DNA of 64,000 nucleotides from Pelagomonas calceolata (GCA_918797485.1 CAKKNE010000005.1:868001-932000); one strand, 5' to 3'; shown: positions 26,516 through 36,743, counted from the first letter of the stretch. Translations and numbers: made by a program. Notes: generated from the letters alone by a model not told the origin.

Positions 26516-27980
26516 TCACACGAACGGCGCGAACAAGGACGCCCGGTGCGCGTCGGGCGGCCGCAGCGACGCGTCGAGGGGCGGCCACCGCTCGTCCCAG
26601 TCCTTGCATTTTGGCGTGAAATTCGCCATCGTTGCGTCCGTGAACGACGCGCGCCCCGCCTGCTTCTGGTCGAGGGCGTACAAACACTTCGCCGCGCAAC
26701 TTTGCGGCGGCGACGCGAAGGACTTGCGATGGAGCACGTACTGCCACCACCAGTCCTGGGCGCACTTGTGGCCGCCCCATCTCAAATCCACTTCGTCGGA
26801 CTCCCTGTAAGCAGCATGTTTCTGGCAGTGCTTGCCGGGGCAGAACCAGGGCCTGCGTGGACGGACCCGTCGCGGTCCGAACGGCCTTAAAATCGGAAAA
26901 GAGACCACCCCCCGCCTTCTCTCCTGGAGACGACGCGCGTCGATGGCGTGAAACCGCCGCAGACCCCCAAACCGTTGAGATACAAGACACCGATGTCTGC
27001 TTCGGAGGCATGTTAAAATGCACATATTTCAGCTTGCACGTCCGATGGCTGACGGAGTACAAATTCTTGTTTTGTAGTGCAAAAAAGTGTTCCGCGAAGC
27101 CCTGGTCCGTGAAGCCCGCGCCCATGCCCTCCCAGGGCGACGCGCCGATGCGGAAGCGCCTTCGGCCCGTTTGCGCTTTCCGCATGGCCCAGGCGTGCGG
27201 TTTGTAGGTCGTAACGTTGTAGGCATTCAATCCGAAGCGCGCGCCACTCGGTGGCGGCGTCGTGTGATTCGCCAACCAACCAAGAGCGTAGATCCTTCGC
27301 TTGTTGCAAATCGCGCCGCCGCCGCACACGCGATACAGTTCATTTGATAATGAGTCCCACGTCTCTTGTGACGGATAGGCCAAGAAAAACGCCGTGAGGA
27401 TGGGCGTGCCCACCGTCTGCTGCGCTAATGCGACGGGTTGTGCCTGACAGACGTCGTCCGTTTCTGGCCAACACCGGTCCCGTTCATCAGCATCTGTGGA
27501 AGACAGGGCGTTGCCGCAGGACGCTTTGTTTACGAAGAGATGCCTCAGAGAACCGACCACAATCGTGTCCGTGTCCAACAGGAGTACCTTGTCGTATTCC
27601 GTCAGCGTGAAAATGTAATATTTCCGCATCAATAAATAGTCGCCGAACAGCTTGGAACGTTTCTTATCGCCGAAGTCCATCTCCTTCGGTATTATATCGT
27701 TCTCGACCAGGGATACTTTGAGCTGTGGTGGACACGGTTTATCTACCAGTGCGACGAAATCCGCATCAGGTATGTTCCCGTACTGGCGGACCGTGGCTCG
27801 CAGTACTAACACCGCACAGAGCGAAGGACCGCTTGCGCAGGCCTCCGTCGCCTTGCCAGCTTTCACGCTTCTAGGGCTCCATCCATCAGCTTTGCCTGAT
27901 GGTTTGGTCGTGAGGAGCACGGCGACGGCGTCCTTCGCTGCTGCATGGTGCAGCGCTGCGAGGAGGAGGAAGCGGCGCAT
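26516..27980 (-). CDS. GT8-like (glycogenin-type) glycosyltransferase, secretory, with one intron
   Basis: A signal-like N-terminus (MRRFLLLAALHHAAA) precedes a GT-A domain: FGDYLLMRKYYIFTLTEYDK, then VLLLDTDTIVVGS with the DXD metal/nucleotide-sugar motif, and TPILTAFFLAYPS. After KYVHFNMPPKQTS the frame becomes noisy, while a Cys-rich C-terminal region (RRPWFCPGKHCQKHAAYR, GHKCAQDWWWQYVLH, CAAKCLYALDQ) continues in another frame to the stop at 26516. A short intron inside 26853-26990 joins them in phase. Two models work: 26853-26964 (112 bp) or 26924-26990 (67 bp), giving 450 or 465 aa. The acceptor sugar is unknown. Confidence 0.72.
26853..26990 (-). other. Intron region of the GT8-like gene, carries the introner hairpin core
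   Basis: Contains GTTTCACGCCATCGACGCG on the minus strand, the same core seen in the introners at 31400, 35787 and 37685. The exact splice sites are not decided by the sequence alone. Confidence 0.55.
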
Positions 27981-28060
27981 TTTTTATGGGAGGAGCATCT
28001 GTGCGTGCAACGGGGCAGCGTTTGAGGGGCGGTGCCACACCAAAAAATTTTATCGATGTT

Positions 28061-28082
28061 GCTAGTATGTTAGTACCGCTAG
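28061..28082. promoter_or_regulatory. GCTAG palindromic upstream element, copy 7 (diverged)
   Basis: GCTAGTATGTTAGTACCGCTAGG; 81 bp from the GT8-like start and 235 bp from the divergent beta-helix gene. Confidence 0.5.
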
Positions 28083-28316
28083 GTCAAGCGCCGCACACAC
28101 AAAAGCGGCTTATACGCTTGCGCAGCGACTGCATTAGTCGCATTCGTGCAGCGACAGCGCTGCAGCTAGCGCTGCGGCTCTCCGTCGGCTCTCAAGCCAA
28201 GTAGGCACAAGGCGCCTCTCAAAGAGCAGTCAATACTGCGCGCGCGGCGCGATAGCAACCGCGACAGGCCGCTCTCGGTCAAGCGCTCGTCGTCAAGCGC
28301 TCGTATCCATAAAAAG

Positions 28317-29627
28317 ATGCCGCGCACGCGCGCGCAGCGCCGCCACGCGCTCGCGACGGCACTCGACGGGGACTCCGTCTCCTACATCCTATCGTTCCTG
28401 CCCAAGCTCGGCGTCGTTCCCGGCCGCTTGTACACGCTATCCGGGTCGGGCACTCAGCACACATGCGGTGGGCTCTCGCTCAAAGCAATCCTCGCGCCGC
28501 GGCGGCGGCGCCTGATCAAGTGCCCCGGTGACATTCCGCGGCTCGAGAACGCGGTCGCCGCGGCGCGCGAGGGCGATGTCGTGCTGCTCACGGAGAGCGT
28601 CGAGCTCCAGGCGCCGATCGTCGCGCCGCCGTTTCATGTGACGATCGCGGCGGTGTCGCGGCGGCGCTTCGGCCGCTACAGGAGTGACAACGTGCCGCCG
28701 GGGCAGCACTACAGTCACGGACAGCTCGAGCGGGCGCTCGGCCGTCCGTCTCACGGCGCCTACGTCTACGTCAACAGGAATAGATTCTCGGGCGGCGACG
28801 GAGAAGAGTCCGACTCAGACGGCGACAATCCGCAGCTGTATGCTCGCGACACCTTGGGTGCGGTCGTGGCCTCTGGAGCAGACGTGCGCCTCGAGCTACG
28901 CGGGCTCGCGTGGGTCGGTGAGGAACTCGACGAGGACGTACCCGAGGACCCAGGCCCTCTGTTCTTGCCCTTCGCCATCGACGCGCAAGACGGGGCGCGC
29001 GTCGACGTAGAAAACTGCTGGCTCTCCAGTATCTCCAGGGCCGCCCTGCGTGCTTCTAGCGGTGCCTCTATCTATGCGCGAGACCTGACGATTGGCCTTA
29101 GCTCCAAGGGCGTTATGGCATATGACGGCGGTAGTGTGATTGTCGAAAATTGCTTGTTTAAAGGGAACCACATATATGGAGGGATGGCGCACAACGGCGG
29201 TCGGATCGACGTGCGTTCGTGCCGCATTGATTGCTGCTTCCTCGTGGGATTCTGTGCAAGAGGAGTCGGCTCGCACATCCGCATCCGCAAGACGGTATAC
29301 ATGTCGCGCCTAGTAGAGCTCGCCGACGAGGAGAGCTGGACTCCGCGATTTACCATCAAACGCGGCGGATGTGTTACATTCTCCGCCACGGAGAACGAAA
29401 CGTATAGGTGGGCGTCGACCGAGCCATACCCAAACGTCGAGCTTGTGGAGTGCGACGGAGGCGACCTGGAGGGCTTCGAGGACCTCTCGGGCGGCGAGCC
29501 CGAGCCGGTCCTGTCTCTCACGTATGAGGCCGGAGGCGCTGAATTCGTGTCGCGGGTCCGCTTGGACGAGCCCACCGAAACGAGCAACTACTGGTTCGAC
29601 GGTTCCTCTGGATACCGCCTGGCGTAA
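28317..29627 (+). CDS. Right-handed beta-helix repeat protein with F-box-like N-terminus
   Basis: 436 aa. The N-terminus LDGDSVSYILSFLPKLGVV resembles an F-box helix pair. Then come RLENAVAAAREGDVVLLTESV and VTIAAVSRRR, which look like the entry of a pectate-lyase-type parallel beta-helix. The regular coils ARVDVENCWLSSIS, ASIYARDLTIGLSS, GSVIVENCLFKGN and GRIDVRSCRIDCCF follow. F-box plus beta-helix (FBXO11-like) proteins can be substrate receptors of SCF ubiquitin ligases, but the F-box match is weak. No signal peptide is present, which argues against a secreted polysaccharide lyase. Confidence 0.7.
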   Translation: MPRTRAQRRHALATALDGDSVSYILSFLPKLGVVPGRLYTLSGSGTQHTCGGLSLKAILAPRRRRLIKCPGDIPRLENAVAAAREGDVVLLTESVELQAPIVAPPFHVTIAAVSRRRFGRYRSDNVPPGQHYSHGQLERALGRPSHGAYVYVNRNRFSGGDGEESDSDGDNPQLYARDTLGAVVASGADVRLELRGLAWVGEELDEDVPEDPGPLFLPFAIDAQDGARVDVENCWLSSISRAALRASSGASIYARDLTIGLSSKGVMAYDGGSVIVENCLFKGNHIYGGMAHNGGRIDVRSCRIDCCFLVGFCARGVGSHIRIRKTVYMSRLVELADEESWTPRFTIKRGGCVTFSATENETYRWASTEPYPNVELVECDGGDLEGFEDLSGGEPEPVLSLTYEAGGAEFVSRVRLDEPTETSNYWFDGSSGYRLA

Positions 29628-29693
29628 TTTGTATTAACATTAGTCAACTCTGCACGAGAGAGCCGAAGACAGGGGGAGGCATCCCCGCCGCCC

Positions 29694-29745
29694 GCGCCGT
29701 CGGGCCGCGCACCTAAAGTAGAGTGCGCGGCCGTCATCGTGGCAC
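29694..29745 (-). promoter_or_regulatory. Candidate SECIS element of selenoprotein K
   Basis: On the minus strand, about 49 bases beyond the gene's final TAG: a lower stem GTGCC/GGCGC, then ATGAC facing CGA (the non-Watson-Crick quartet), then a perfect 10-bp stem GGCCGCGCAC/GTGCGCGGCC closed by a 10-base loop TCTACTTTAG. Layout and stem length fit a eukaryotic SECIS; the loop lacks an obvious AA or CC. Confidence 0.6.
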
Positions 29746-29793
29746 AGTGACGAGGACACAGAACGAGGAAGGGGCCCACAAGAAGTGGACCCC

Positions 29794-30081
29794 CTAGCCT
29801 CAGCCGCCCGCGCCGCACGCGCTCATCGCGCCCTGCGTGTCCTTCATGCCCCGAATTTTCTTCCCTCCACCAGCACCGCCGGGCCCGCCGCCTCGTCCGG
29901 TGGAGCCGCCGCCGCCGCGCGGCCTTCTCCTCATCTCGGCCTTGGCGCCTTCGGGATCAATCAACGTCTGGAAGAAGATGCTCACAAAATCAATGACGCC
30001 CCACAGAATATCGAGAGGTAGGGAGAGGCGGAATAATGAGCGTTTTTCGACGACCGAGCCGTCGGCCGTCAGGTAGACCAT
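29794..30081 (-). CDS. SELENOK: Selenoprotein K with in-frame UGA (selenocysteine)
   Basis: The N-terminus MVYLTADGSVVEKRSLFRLS, the single membrane helix (about residues 22-41, LDILWGVIDFVSIFFQTLI) and the basic, Gly/Arg-rich cytosolic tail are those of selenoprotein K, an ER membrane protein of the ERAD/palmitoylation machinery. A conventional reading stops at TGA (29802-29800). Reading it as selenocysteine adds U-G and then TAG, giving the family's C-terminal G-G-U-G ending and 95 residues, as in animal SelK (about 94). A SECIS-like hairpin lies downstream. An ORF caller would lose the active residue. Confidence 0.85.
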
Positions 30082-30239
30082 GATTCTTCAGTGGGCAGCG
30101 CCACACTCTGTAGGCGTCGCGGCGAAGACAGCGCGAGCTCGTAGCGCTGGCGCGGGGCTGTGGCCGCAACCAGTCGTCGCCAATGCGTCGTCACAGGGAG
30201 CCACGCGGTGCACGACGCTCGACGCCCGAGACGCGATTA

Positions 30240-30263
30240 GCTAGCGCCATGTAAGGCACTAGG
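30240..30263. promoter_or_regulatory. GCTAG palindromic upstream element, copy 8
   Basis: GCTAGCGCCATGTAAGGCACTAGG; 159 bp upstream of selenoprotein K and 324 bp from the divergent gene at 30587. The rest of this 505-bp gap holds nothing else I can name. Confidence 0.6.
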
Positions 30264-30586
30264 AAGAAAAAGAGAGGTCTCTGGGAGCGACGCCTAAACG
30301 CGGCCCGCCGGACGCCCTCGCCCCGACGTATGGACGAAGGACTTTAAACAGTTTCTCAGAACGTGCCAGCGGCCCCCTCAAGCAAATCCTGGCCATAAAA
30401 CGCGCCCGCAGCCCCCGGACCTAATAAGGAGTTGTGTCGGGGCAGCCGCCCGCCGTACTCTAGTCCCAGGACCCGCGTGGGGGCCGGCGCGCGGCGGCGC
30501 GACGGCCCGGTGGGAGGGGCTGCTCCCAGATCCCCAGATCAGCGCTGGGTCCCGACGCCCGACGCCGACAAAACACGTTTCATTAG

Positions 30587-31219
30587 ATGTTCCGCGTCGC
30601 GGGCCACGCGCTGGACGGCGTCACCGGACACGCGCCGACCGCCGCCGCCCGCTGGACGCCGGACCCGGTCGACGCCCTGAAAGTAGAGCCGGAGCCCTCG
30701 CCCAACTCATCGGCGGCGGACGTCGCCTCGCCTAGAAACAACGCCCGGCGGGCGACGCCGCCGCGGGCCCAGACACCACCACCACCACCAACAAACCTGC
30801 CGCCGTCGCCCATCTGGTGCTCGGCGTCGCCGACGCCGCGGTCGCCCGATGCCTTACCGTTGGTGCGCCCCTGGCCGCGGCCGCCGACGCTGCCGGACCT
30901 CCCAATGATGCCGGACCTCGCGCGGCCGGCGTCGGGATCGTTCTCCGACGACGGCGCCGACGCCGCCCCGCCGCCGACCTCGCGGGCCCGTGCTCGGACG
31001 GTCTCGGACTGCCGGCGGCCGTCGGTGCTCACGCGCGAGCTCGCGGACCTCTCCGTGTCGATCTCGACGACGCGGAAGCGGCGGCGCGCGCGGTCCTGCG
31101 ACGACGACGGCTGCTGGGGCCAGTTCCTCGAACTTTCCGGGGACGAGAACGACCGGCCGCGCAAGCTGACGATCAGCCCGGCGCTGAAGATCGGCTCCTG
31201 GCCGCCGCGCGCTGTATAG
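30587..31219 (+). CDS. Proline-rich, mostly disordered protein of unknown function
   Basis: 210 aa, rich in Pro, Ala, Arg and Ser (TPPPPPTNLPPSP, RPWPRPPTLPDLPMMPD). The only ordered-looking part is near the C-terminus: LTRELADLSVSISTTRKRRR, a nuclear-localisation-like cluster, then CDDDGCWGQFLELSGDEN. Low-complexity GC-rich sequence makes gene calls risky, but the upstream GCTAG element and a clean stop at the edge of the convergent gene support it. No function can be assigned. Confidence 0.5.
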   Translation: MFRVAGHALDGVTGHAPTAAARWTPDPVDALKVEPEPSPNSSAADVASPRNNARRATPPRAQTPPPPPTNLPPSPIWCSASPTPRSPDALPLVRPWPRPPTLPDLPMMPDLARPASGSFSDDGADAAPPPTSRARARTVSDCRRPSVLTRELADLSVSISTTRKRRRARSCDDDGCWGQFLELSGDENDRPRKLTISPALKIGSWPPRAV

Positions 31220-31309
31220 GTTTCGCGTCGATCACGCGAGACCTAGTACCCCTCTCCCCAAAGTTTAACGAAATGTTGGGCGGGAATTCCTCAGTAGAAC
31301 TTACCAGAC

Positions 31310-32667
31310 CTAGAAGTAGACGACGCAGTCCGCCGGGTAGCCCTTCGTCAGCGTCAGGTGCGAGACCACCTGGTCCACGAAGTGGTCGGGCCCGGCCACC
31401 TGTGTGGAAATAAACCAGTGACTCGGGTGCACGGTCAGGAACGAGCACCACCACGCTATCGAGCAGGCGTCGCGTCGATGGCGTGAACGCGCCGTAAAAT
31501 TTTGATTTCCACACAGCCCGCCACCACAGCTAGTGTCCCGGGCGCCCACGGCTCCACGGCACCGGACAAGTCAGAATTGCGCTGGAAGACGAGATCCGAC
31601 GTCTTCTTCCTTTTCGCAAGCCGTTTCCCTTCGTCGCTACTGCCCGCGGGCTGCGCGTTCGCGTGCAATTCACCGTCCACTACACAAGCCAGCTCCATCT
31701 TCCGCGCAAATTTATAAAATAACGCCTCCAACCCATCATAGAGCGCAAAGTCGTCCTCGTCGCCGTTGATCCAGAAGACCGAGGCCTTGTCGATCGTACT
31801 TTGGCCTCTCGGTAGGGATTCCTTGAGGAGCTGGATGATGGGTAAAGCCCCAGCCTCCTCGCAGAAGCACGTGAGCTTGGTGATGGGTAGGTACGACCCC
31901 TCGTACTGGAAGGCTAACCTACCGGGCCGTACCGCGGCCTCGCCGCCCGCCTGCAACTGATCAAAGGCATCGACCACAGCCTTTTGATCGGGCGTGCAGC
32001 CGCCCATGGCTACCCTTGCATCTCGCCTAGCTCCGGCCGCGGGCGCCACGATTTCCACATATCCTGGTTCTCGCCGTCCCGACGCGAGCGGAAAGGACGC
32101 CCGTACTGGTCTGTTGCGATCGTCTAACCCGACGAAGGTGACCTCCTGGCCCAACTCCAACGGCAAGATCGCTTTACTACCTTGTTTCAGTTTGAACCGG
32201 TACGCCGTGTACGCGGGACCTCCTCGCCACTCGCCAAAGTCCTCGCGCGCTTCCAAGAGACAAGGCGCCCACGTATCTTCCAGCGTGATGGAGTCGTCCC
32301 GTTGTAAATCCTGGAAAGCTAACGAAACGGACTCGCCGACGGCTTTGAGCTGGCCGACCCGCCTCTTCGCCCAGTCGGGACCAGCCAAGTTCGCGCCGGC
32401 CACGAGGTTGCCCGCGTAGTACAACCCATAGCCGCCCGCGACGACGGCGGCGGCGCCAACAACGGTCGCGCCAGCCACGGCGCCGACCGCCGGGACCCAG
32501 TTCGTGACCTTGTTGCCTATCCTTAACAGGGGCTGGTCGAGGCGCAGCGCTTTCTGGGACACGTCTCGCCGTCGCACGGTTTTATGGTGGTGGAGCTGCA
32601 GCGCGTCGACGCGCGTACAACATGCCACTATCAACAAAGCGGGCCGCATCGTGCGCGCGCGTCTCAT
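31310..32667 (-). CDS. FNR/cytochrome-b5-reductase-like protein, split by an introner
   Basis: Exons 31525-32667 and 31310-31399 join in phase 0 across the introner and give 410 aa. The start is one of two close ATGs (32667 or 32649), opening an organelle-type presequence (MRPALLIVACCTRVDALQ). A hydrophobic Ala/Gly/Val segment (VGAVAGATVVGAAAVVAGGYG) may be a membrane helix. The C-terminal half has a ferredoxin-reductase-like NAD(P) domain: LPITKLTCFCEEAGALPII, ASVFWINGDEDDF, then GTLAVV joined to VAGPDHFVDQVV and the aromatic end CVVYF. The substrate is unknown. Without splicing, the last conserved segment is lost. Confidence 0.7.
31400..31516 (-). mobile_element. Introner element 1 (117 bp)
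   Basis: Terminal inverted repeats CTGTGTGGAAATC and its near-complement (TATTTCCACACAG). Flanking 8-bp duplications GTGGCGGG and GTGGCCGG (7/8). The left duplication supplies the GT donor and the right repeat the AG acceptor, so the intron is 31400-31524 (125 bp). The internal hairpin core is ACGCCATCGACGCG. Confidence 0.85.
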
Positions 32668-33080
32668 TTGGAGCTGCTCTCCCTGCAGCACTGTGAGCTG
32701 CTGTGGCTCGGCGTTCGCAGACTTACCGCCTCCCGCTCTTGTACTATAAAAATAGATGCTTTGAACTGCAACGCGCCCCCAATTGCAGTACTCGGCGCGT
32801 ATATCGCGAGGGCTGCTCAAACATGCACACAGCCTCTCTCTGAAGCTCGAGGTCCTTGCAAGCGTCCGGACGCCTTCGTTCGGCTCATGACGCCCTGCGA
32901 TGGCCCTTGGGCTGCTCCACAGGCATCTGTTTCGCTAGTTATACCCACTAGTTTACGTCCCATCGAGTCAAAAAACCAAAAAAAGCGTGGCATAGATATA
33001 GGCGCGCGTCGGGTGACCGGCAAAGCTGCAGTGATCACTGCTCCAGCGCATCGATCAACGCATCGATCCAAAATGCAAAA

Positions 33081-34577
33081 ATGCACGGCTCCGTAGAGAT
33101 CATGGCCACCAAGCCCGACGAGCCGCAGCACAACCCCCTGCGAAGCCAGGACTCCACGGCGTCGAGCGACGACGAGCGCGCGCCCCTCGCCGAACCGACC
33201 GAAGACTGGCAGTCGTCCCGAAAGACGTTTGGCGTTGCTTTATTAGCGGTGCTCAACCAGATCGCCTTCGGCTACGACGTCGGCGCGGTGTCGCAGTGCC
33301 TGCAGCCCATTGAAAGAACGTTCCGCCTGACGCAATTACAGACGGGCTTCGTGACGTCCGCACTTAACTATTTCGCGGCCGCCGGCGCTCTCATGGTCTC
33401 GGGCGCGTTGCTCGATCGCTATGGGAGAAGGAAAGCATTAATAGCGGCGGCGTGGTTGTTGATCGCTGGAGGAATCGCAGTAGCAGCAGCCAACTCCTTC
33501 GAAGCGCTGGTCATTGGGCGATTACTCCAGGGCCTGGGGGTGGGGTGTTCCTGGAGTGCCTCAGGCATCTACGTGACGGAGATCGCACCTTCCAAACTGA
33601 GAGGGTCATTAGTAGCTTTAGTGGACGTCGCGATCAACCTCGGAATCATTGTGGGGTACTGTGCCGCGTTTCTCGTCGACGCGACACAGTTAGGCCGCTC
33701 CTTCAGTATAGCGCCGTGGCGCGTGTCCATGGGCTTATCCGCCTTGCCTTCGTTAGTCTTCATGCTCTTCGTCATATCACTACCGGAATCGCCGCGATGG
33801 TTAATAAAAAGATCACGTCCGATCGCCGCCAAGCGTAGCTTGCAAAGGCTAGCTAGATCGGAAGCTTCGGATGCGGATATCGATGCTGCCTTAGCGTCGC
33901 TAGGTGAGACGGTGGACGAGACGTCTTCGTGGACAGAAGCTACTCTATCGCCAGAGGGTGGGTATGCGGCTCTCCTAGGCGTCGTGCAGCAATTGACAGG
34001 AACGGAGGCCATACTCTATTTCGCACCGACCGTCCTCCCAGGCGGGTCCAAACGGGACAAGTTCCTGGGCAACGTCGGGGTCGGCTCCGCAAAATTTATT
34101 GGGGAGTTATTGGCCTCGTACATGGCCGACTCCGAGACGGCCTTACTGGGGAGAAGGACACTCACAATAGGCGGCTCGTTTGGCGTCTGCGTCGGTTTAG
34201 CGATATTCGCCAAGTTTTCGGAGGACAACTCCGCGTTGCCACTGCTCGCGGCGGCGCTGTCGTGGACCATGTTCACGTTCTCGCTGGGGCCCGGGCCCTT
34301 CTCCATCGTCTTCGTGAACGAGGTCGTGCCGACGCGACTCAGAGCGAAGTCTTCCGCGTGGAGCTGTTTTCTGAACCGCATCACTTCTGCTTCCGTGGCG
34401 CTGTCGTTCCTGCCTTTGAGTACGGCCTACTCGGCGTCGTCGGTCTTCGCTTTGTATGCGTGCGTGGCCTTCGGGGCCACGGTCTTCTACGCGAAGACAT
34501 TACCTAATACGGTGGGTGTGTCGCTGGAACAGCTCCACGGCGAGGGGCGGGTCGATGCCGGGCCGGCGTCGCCCTAG
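33081..34577 (+). CDS. MFS sugar-transporter-like protein
   Basis: 498 aa; a second ATG at 33102 (MATKPDEPQ) is equally possible. Twelve hydrophobic segments are visible. Sugar-porter signatures include GYDVGAVSQCLQ in helix 1, DRYGRRKAL between helices 2 and 3, GRLLQGLGVGCSWSASGIYV, ISLPESPRWLIKR after helix 6, a QQLTGTEAILYFAPT segment matching the QQxxGxNxxxYY region of helix 7, and a final PNTVGVSLEQL. It probably carries a hexose or polyol with protons at the plasma membrane or plastid envelope. A second MFS gene follows in tandem. Confidence 0.82.
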   Translation: MHGSVEIMATKPDEPQHNPLRSQDSTASSDDERAPLAEPTEDWQSSRKTFGVALLAVLNQIAFGYDVGAVSQCLQPIERTFRLTQLQTGFVTSALNYFAAAGALMVSGALLDRYGRRKALIAAAWLLIAGGIAVAAANSFEALVIGRLLQGLGVGCSWSASGIYVTEIAPSKLRGSLVALVDVAINLGIIVGYCAAFLVDATQLGRSFSIAPWRVSMGLSALPSLVFMLFVISLPESPRWLIKRSRPIAAKRSLQRLARSEASDADIDAALASLGETVDETSSWTEATLSPEGGYAALLGVVQQLTGTEAILYFAPTVLPGGSKRDKFLGNVGVGSAKFIGELLASYMADSETALLGRRTLTIGGSFGVCVGLAIFAKFSEDNSALPLLAAALSWTMFTFSLGPGPFSIVFVNEVVPTRLRAKSSAWSCFLNRITSASVALSFLPLSTAYSASSVFALYACVAFGATVFYAKTLPNTVGVSLEQLHGEGRVDAGPASP

Positions 34578-34681
34578 TTATTGTGCTAAGTTATTTATAT
34601 TTATATATATATACTACGCGCAGTGTTCCCCAGCCTGCGGAGGGCGCGTCGACGTCGTCAAAGGCAAAACAGCAAAACCGC

Positions 34682-34704
34682 GCTAGTGTCCTACGGACGC
34701 TAGC
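34682..34704. promoter_or_regulatory. GCTAG palindromic upstream element, copy 9
   Basis: GCTAGTGTCC, then GGACGCTAGC; 175 bp upstream of the second MFS gene, between two genes in the same direction. Confidence 0.6.
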
Positions 34705-34878
34705 TAACTTTGCGGTGCGCTTGGTTTGGGATGTGCGCAATTGCCAGAGTTCTCGTGTAAGACCGATAACAGTGACAGCAAACGCAGCGAAAACACTGCC
34801 ACACTTATCGCAGCCACGCGCGTACAGTTCTGGTAAAGCAGCAGGACAACACAAAAGCATGGAGACACGGCAAGCAAC

Positions 34879-36429
34879 ATGACAGCCGAAGGCATCCAAG
34901 CCGCCCACGACGCCGCCGTGCTGCGAGCAGCTTTATTAGTGGGCGTCGGCGGCGTCGCCTGGGGTCTCGATCTCGGCGCGGTCTCGGGTGCGTTGGAGGG
35001 CGCGCGACACGACCTGAACCTCTCGAGCCAGCAGACGGCGCTGGCCGTCTCCATATTTGGCCCCGGCGAACTCATAGGAGGCCTGGCCGCGGGCCTCATC
35101 GGGGACCGCTTCGGCCGCGTCAAATCACTGATGCTCTCGGCACTCGTGATCGTCATCATGGCTTTGACTACAGCCGTGGCACCTTCACCACAAGCTCTGA
35201 TCGCGTGCCGCTTCGGCGCGGGCATTGGTGCTGGTTTATCTTTCGTGGCGCACATCGCCTGGGCGTCGGATATCGCACCAATAGGACGGTCCGGCTCGCT
35301 GACGTCGTGCTTCGAGCTGGCCGTGTGTGGTGGCTTTTTGGCCACGTTCGCCGTCTTCGCGTCAGGTGCTATAAAGTGGCGCGGGCTGTTTCTGCTGCCC
35401 GCGGCGCCGGCGCTGCTGGAGTTTATTTTACTTACAAGAGCGCCGGAGAGCGCCCCGTGGTCTCTGGTCGTGAAAGGGCCCGAGAGTGCGAAGGCCGCCC
35501 ACACAGATTTATATGAGAGGTGGGCCTCCACAATGGTCCCGCCCTACGAGCCGCAAGCGGAAAAACTACCCGGCGTCGCCTCCTGGGCCGAATGCCACTA
35601 CTGGTGGCCGGCGGCGGTCGCGTTCGTCGTGCAGTCGTTTCTGACATTCTTCACGGGCGGGTTTACGCTCTTCATCTTCGTGGTGGAAATCATCGAGGCG
35701 GCGGGCGGGTCTAGAAGAGCAGCCGGCGTCATCGTCGTGCTTTTTGGTGTGGCTAAATTACTCGCGACGCTGGGCGTTGTCACCGCCTGTGTGGAAATCA
35801 AAATTTTACGGCGCGTTCACGCCATCGACGCGACGCCTGCTCGATGGCGCCACCCGACACGCTAATTGATTTCCACACAGGTCGCCGCGATCGACGACAC
35901 CGATAGGAGACCGCTCCTCGCCGTGTGTTGCGTCGTGCTGGCGCTCGCGAACGGCGCCTTCTCGCTCGTTTTTTCGTCATCGAAGCCGTCGCTGACGCTG
36001 GCCGCCGTGCTGGTCATAGTGATGGCCACTGCCTTTCCCCCGGCGTTCGGGGCGCTGAACTTCGTGCTGCTCGGCGAGTTGTTCCCGCCGGCCGTGAAGG
36101 CGCGACTTGTATCACTAGAGATGCTTCCTGCGGCGTTTTTCAAGTTCCTGGCGACGTACGGTACTTCCAGAGCCATCGACAAGGGCGACCTCGTGCTCTT
36201 GTTCGCATTCCAAAGTACCGTGGCGGCGCTCGGCGCGCTCGTCGCGTGGGTAGCGATGCCCGAGACGCGCGGGCGCACCCCGCGGCAGATTCGATCGGCG
36301 CTGGTCGGTCGCCCGGACGACGGGTCCCCGGTCCCGTCGCGGGCGGCATCGCTAGCAGGGAGCCCCCGGCGGAGCGGGTCGCCGCGCCCGCGGCCGCTCG
36401 CGCGCCCGTCGTCGGTCGGTATGGTGTGA
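34879..36429 (+). CDS. MFS transporter, split by an introner
   Basis: Exons 34879-35778 and 35881-36429 join in phase 0 and give 482 aa. Helix 1 carries GVGGVAWGLDLGAVSGAL, the helix 2-3 loop is GDRFGRVKSL, and CRFGAGIGAGLSFVAHI matches helix 4 of sugar porters. LLTRAPESAPWSLV stands where PESPRWL normally is, so the motif is diverged. After the introner come ALNFVLLGELFPPAVKARLV and a C-terminal MPETRGRTP motif. It is related to, but clearly different from, the upstream MFS gene; the substrate is unknown. Confidence 0.8.
35787..35880 (+). mobile_element. Introner element 2 (94 bp)
   Basis: Terminal repeats CTGTGTGGAAATCAA and TTGATTTCCACACAG are exact complements. The 8-bp duplications are GTCACCGC and GTCGCCGC (7/8). 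The intron is 35779-35880, with the GT donor in the left duplication. The core GCCATCGACGCGACGCCTGC then TCGATGGC forms a hairpin. Confidence 0.9.
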
Positions 36430-36459
36430 TGTGTGAGTTAATGACTGTAATTAGTAGCC

Positions 36460-36681
36460 TCAAACGCCGCCGCGGTCGACGATGGGGAGCGGGAACTCGC
36501 CGTCAAAGTACCCATAGCGCCGGAAGAGCTGCGGCGAGATCACGCTACCGCCGGAGCGCGGCGCCGGCGCCTCCACCACGGGAGGGGCCTCAACCACCGG
36601 CGTGTCGTAGCCGCGCCAGAACTCCCGGAGGGGCCCGTACCGCTCGTCGCTCGGCACGAGGCGGTCGCCCGTCTCACACAT
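36460..36681 (-). CDS. Small protein of unknown function
   Basis: 73 aa from the ATG at 36681 (MCETGDRLVPSDERYGPL); the frame is open to 36801 but would then overlap the divergent TPR gene. It has a PVVEAPPVVEAPAP repeat and an aromatic tail (LFRRYGYFDGEFPLP). It ends 30 bp from the second MFS gene's stop, the spacing typical of real convergent genes here. No family is recognised and it could be spurious. Confidence 0.4.
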   Translation of the reverse strand: MCETGDRLVPSDERYGPLREFWRGYDTPVVEAPPVVEAPAPRSGGSVISPQLFRRYGYFDGEFPLPIVDRGGV

Positions 36682-36743
36682 CCTTCTCCAGACGGAACGG
36701 TTCAGATCAGGGAGGGCGGCCGGAGACGGACACGGCTCGGCGC

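Noticed and set aside
30817-31413. Alternative frame over the proline-rich gene
   Set aside because: Arg-rich shadow frame that also runs across the introner-bearing convergent gene.
36457-36462. Second possible selenocysteine codon at the small gene's TGA
   Set aside because: Read-through adds only two residues before a stop, the protein has no selenoprotein family resemblance and I see no SECIS-like hairpin.
35925-36743. N-terminal part of the open frame leading into the TPR gene
   Set aside because: It is a frame shadow of the second MFS gene exon and carries no TPR character.
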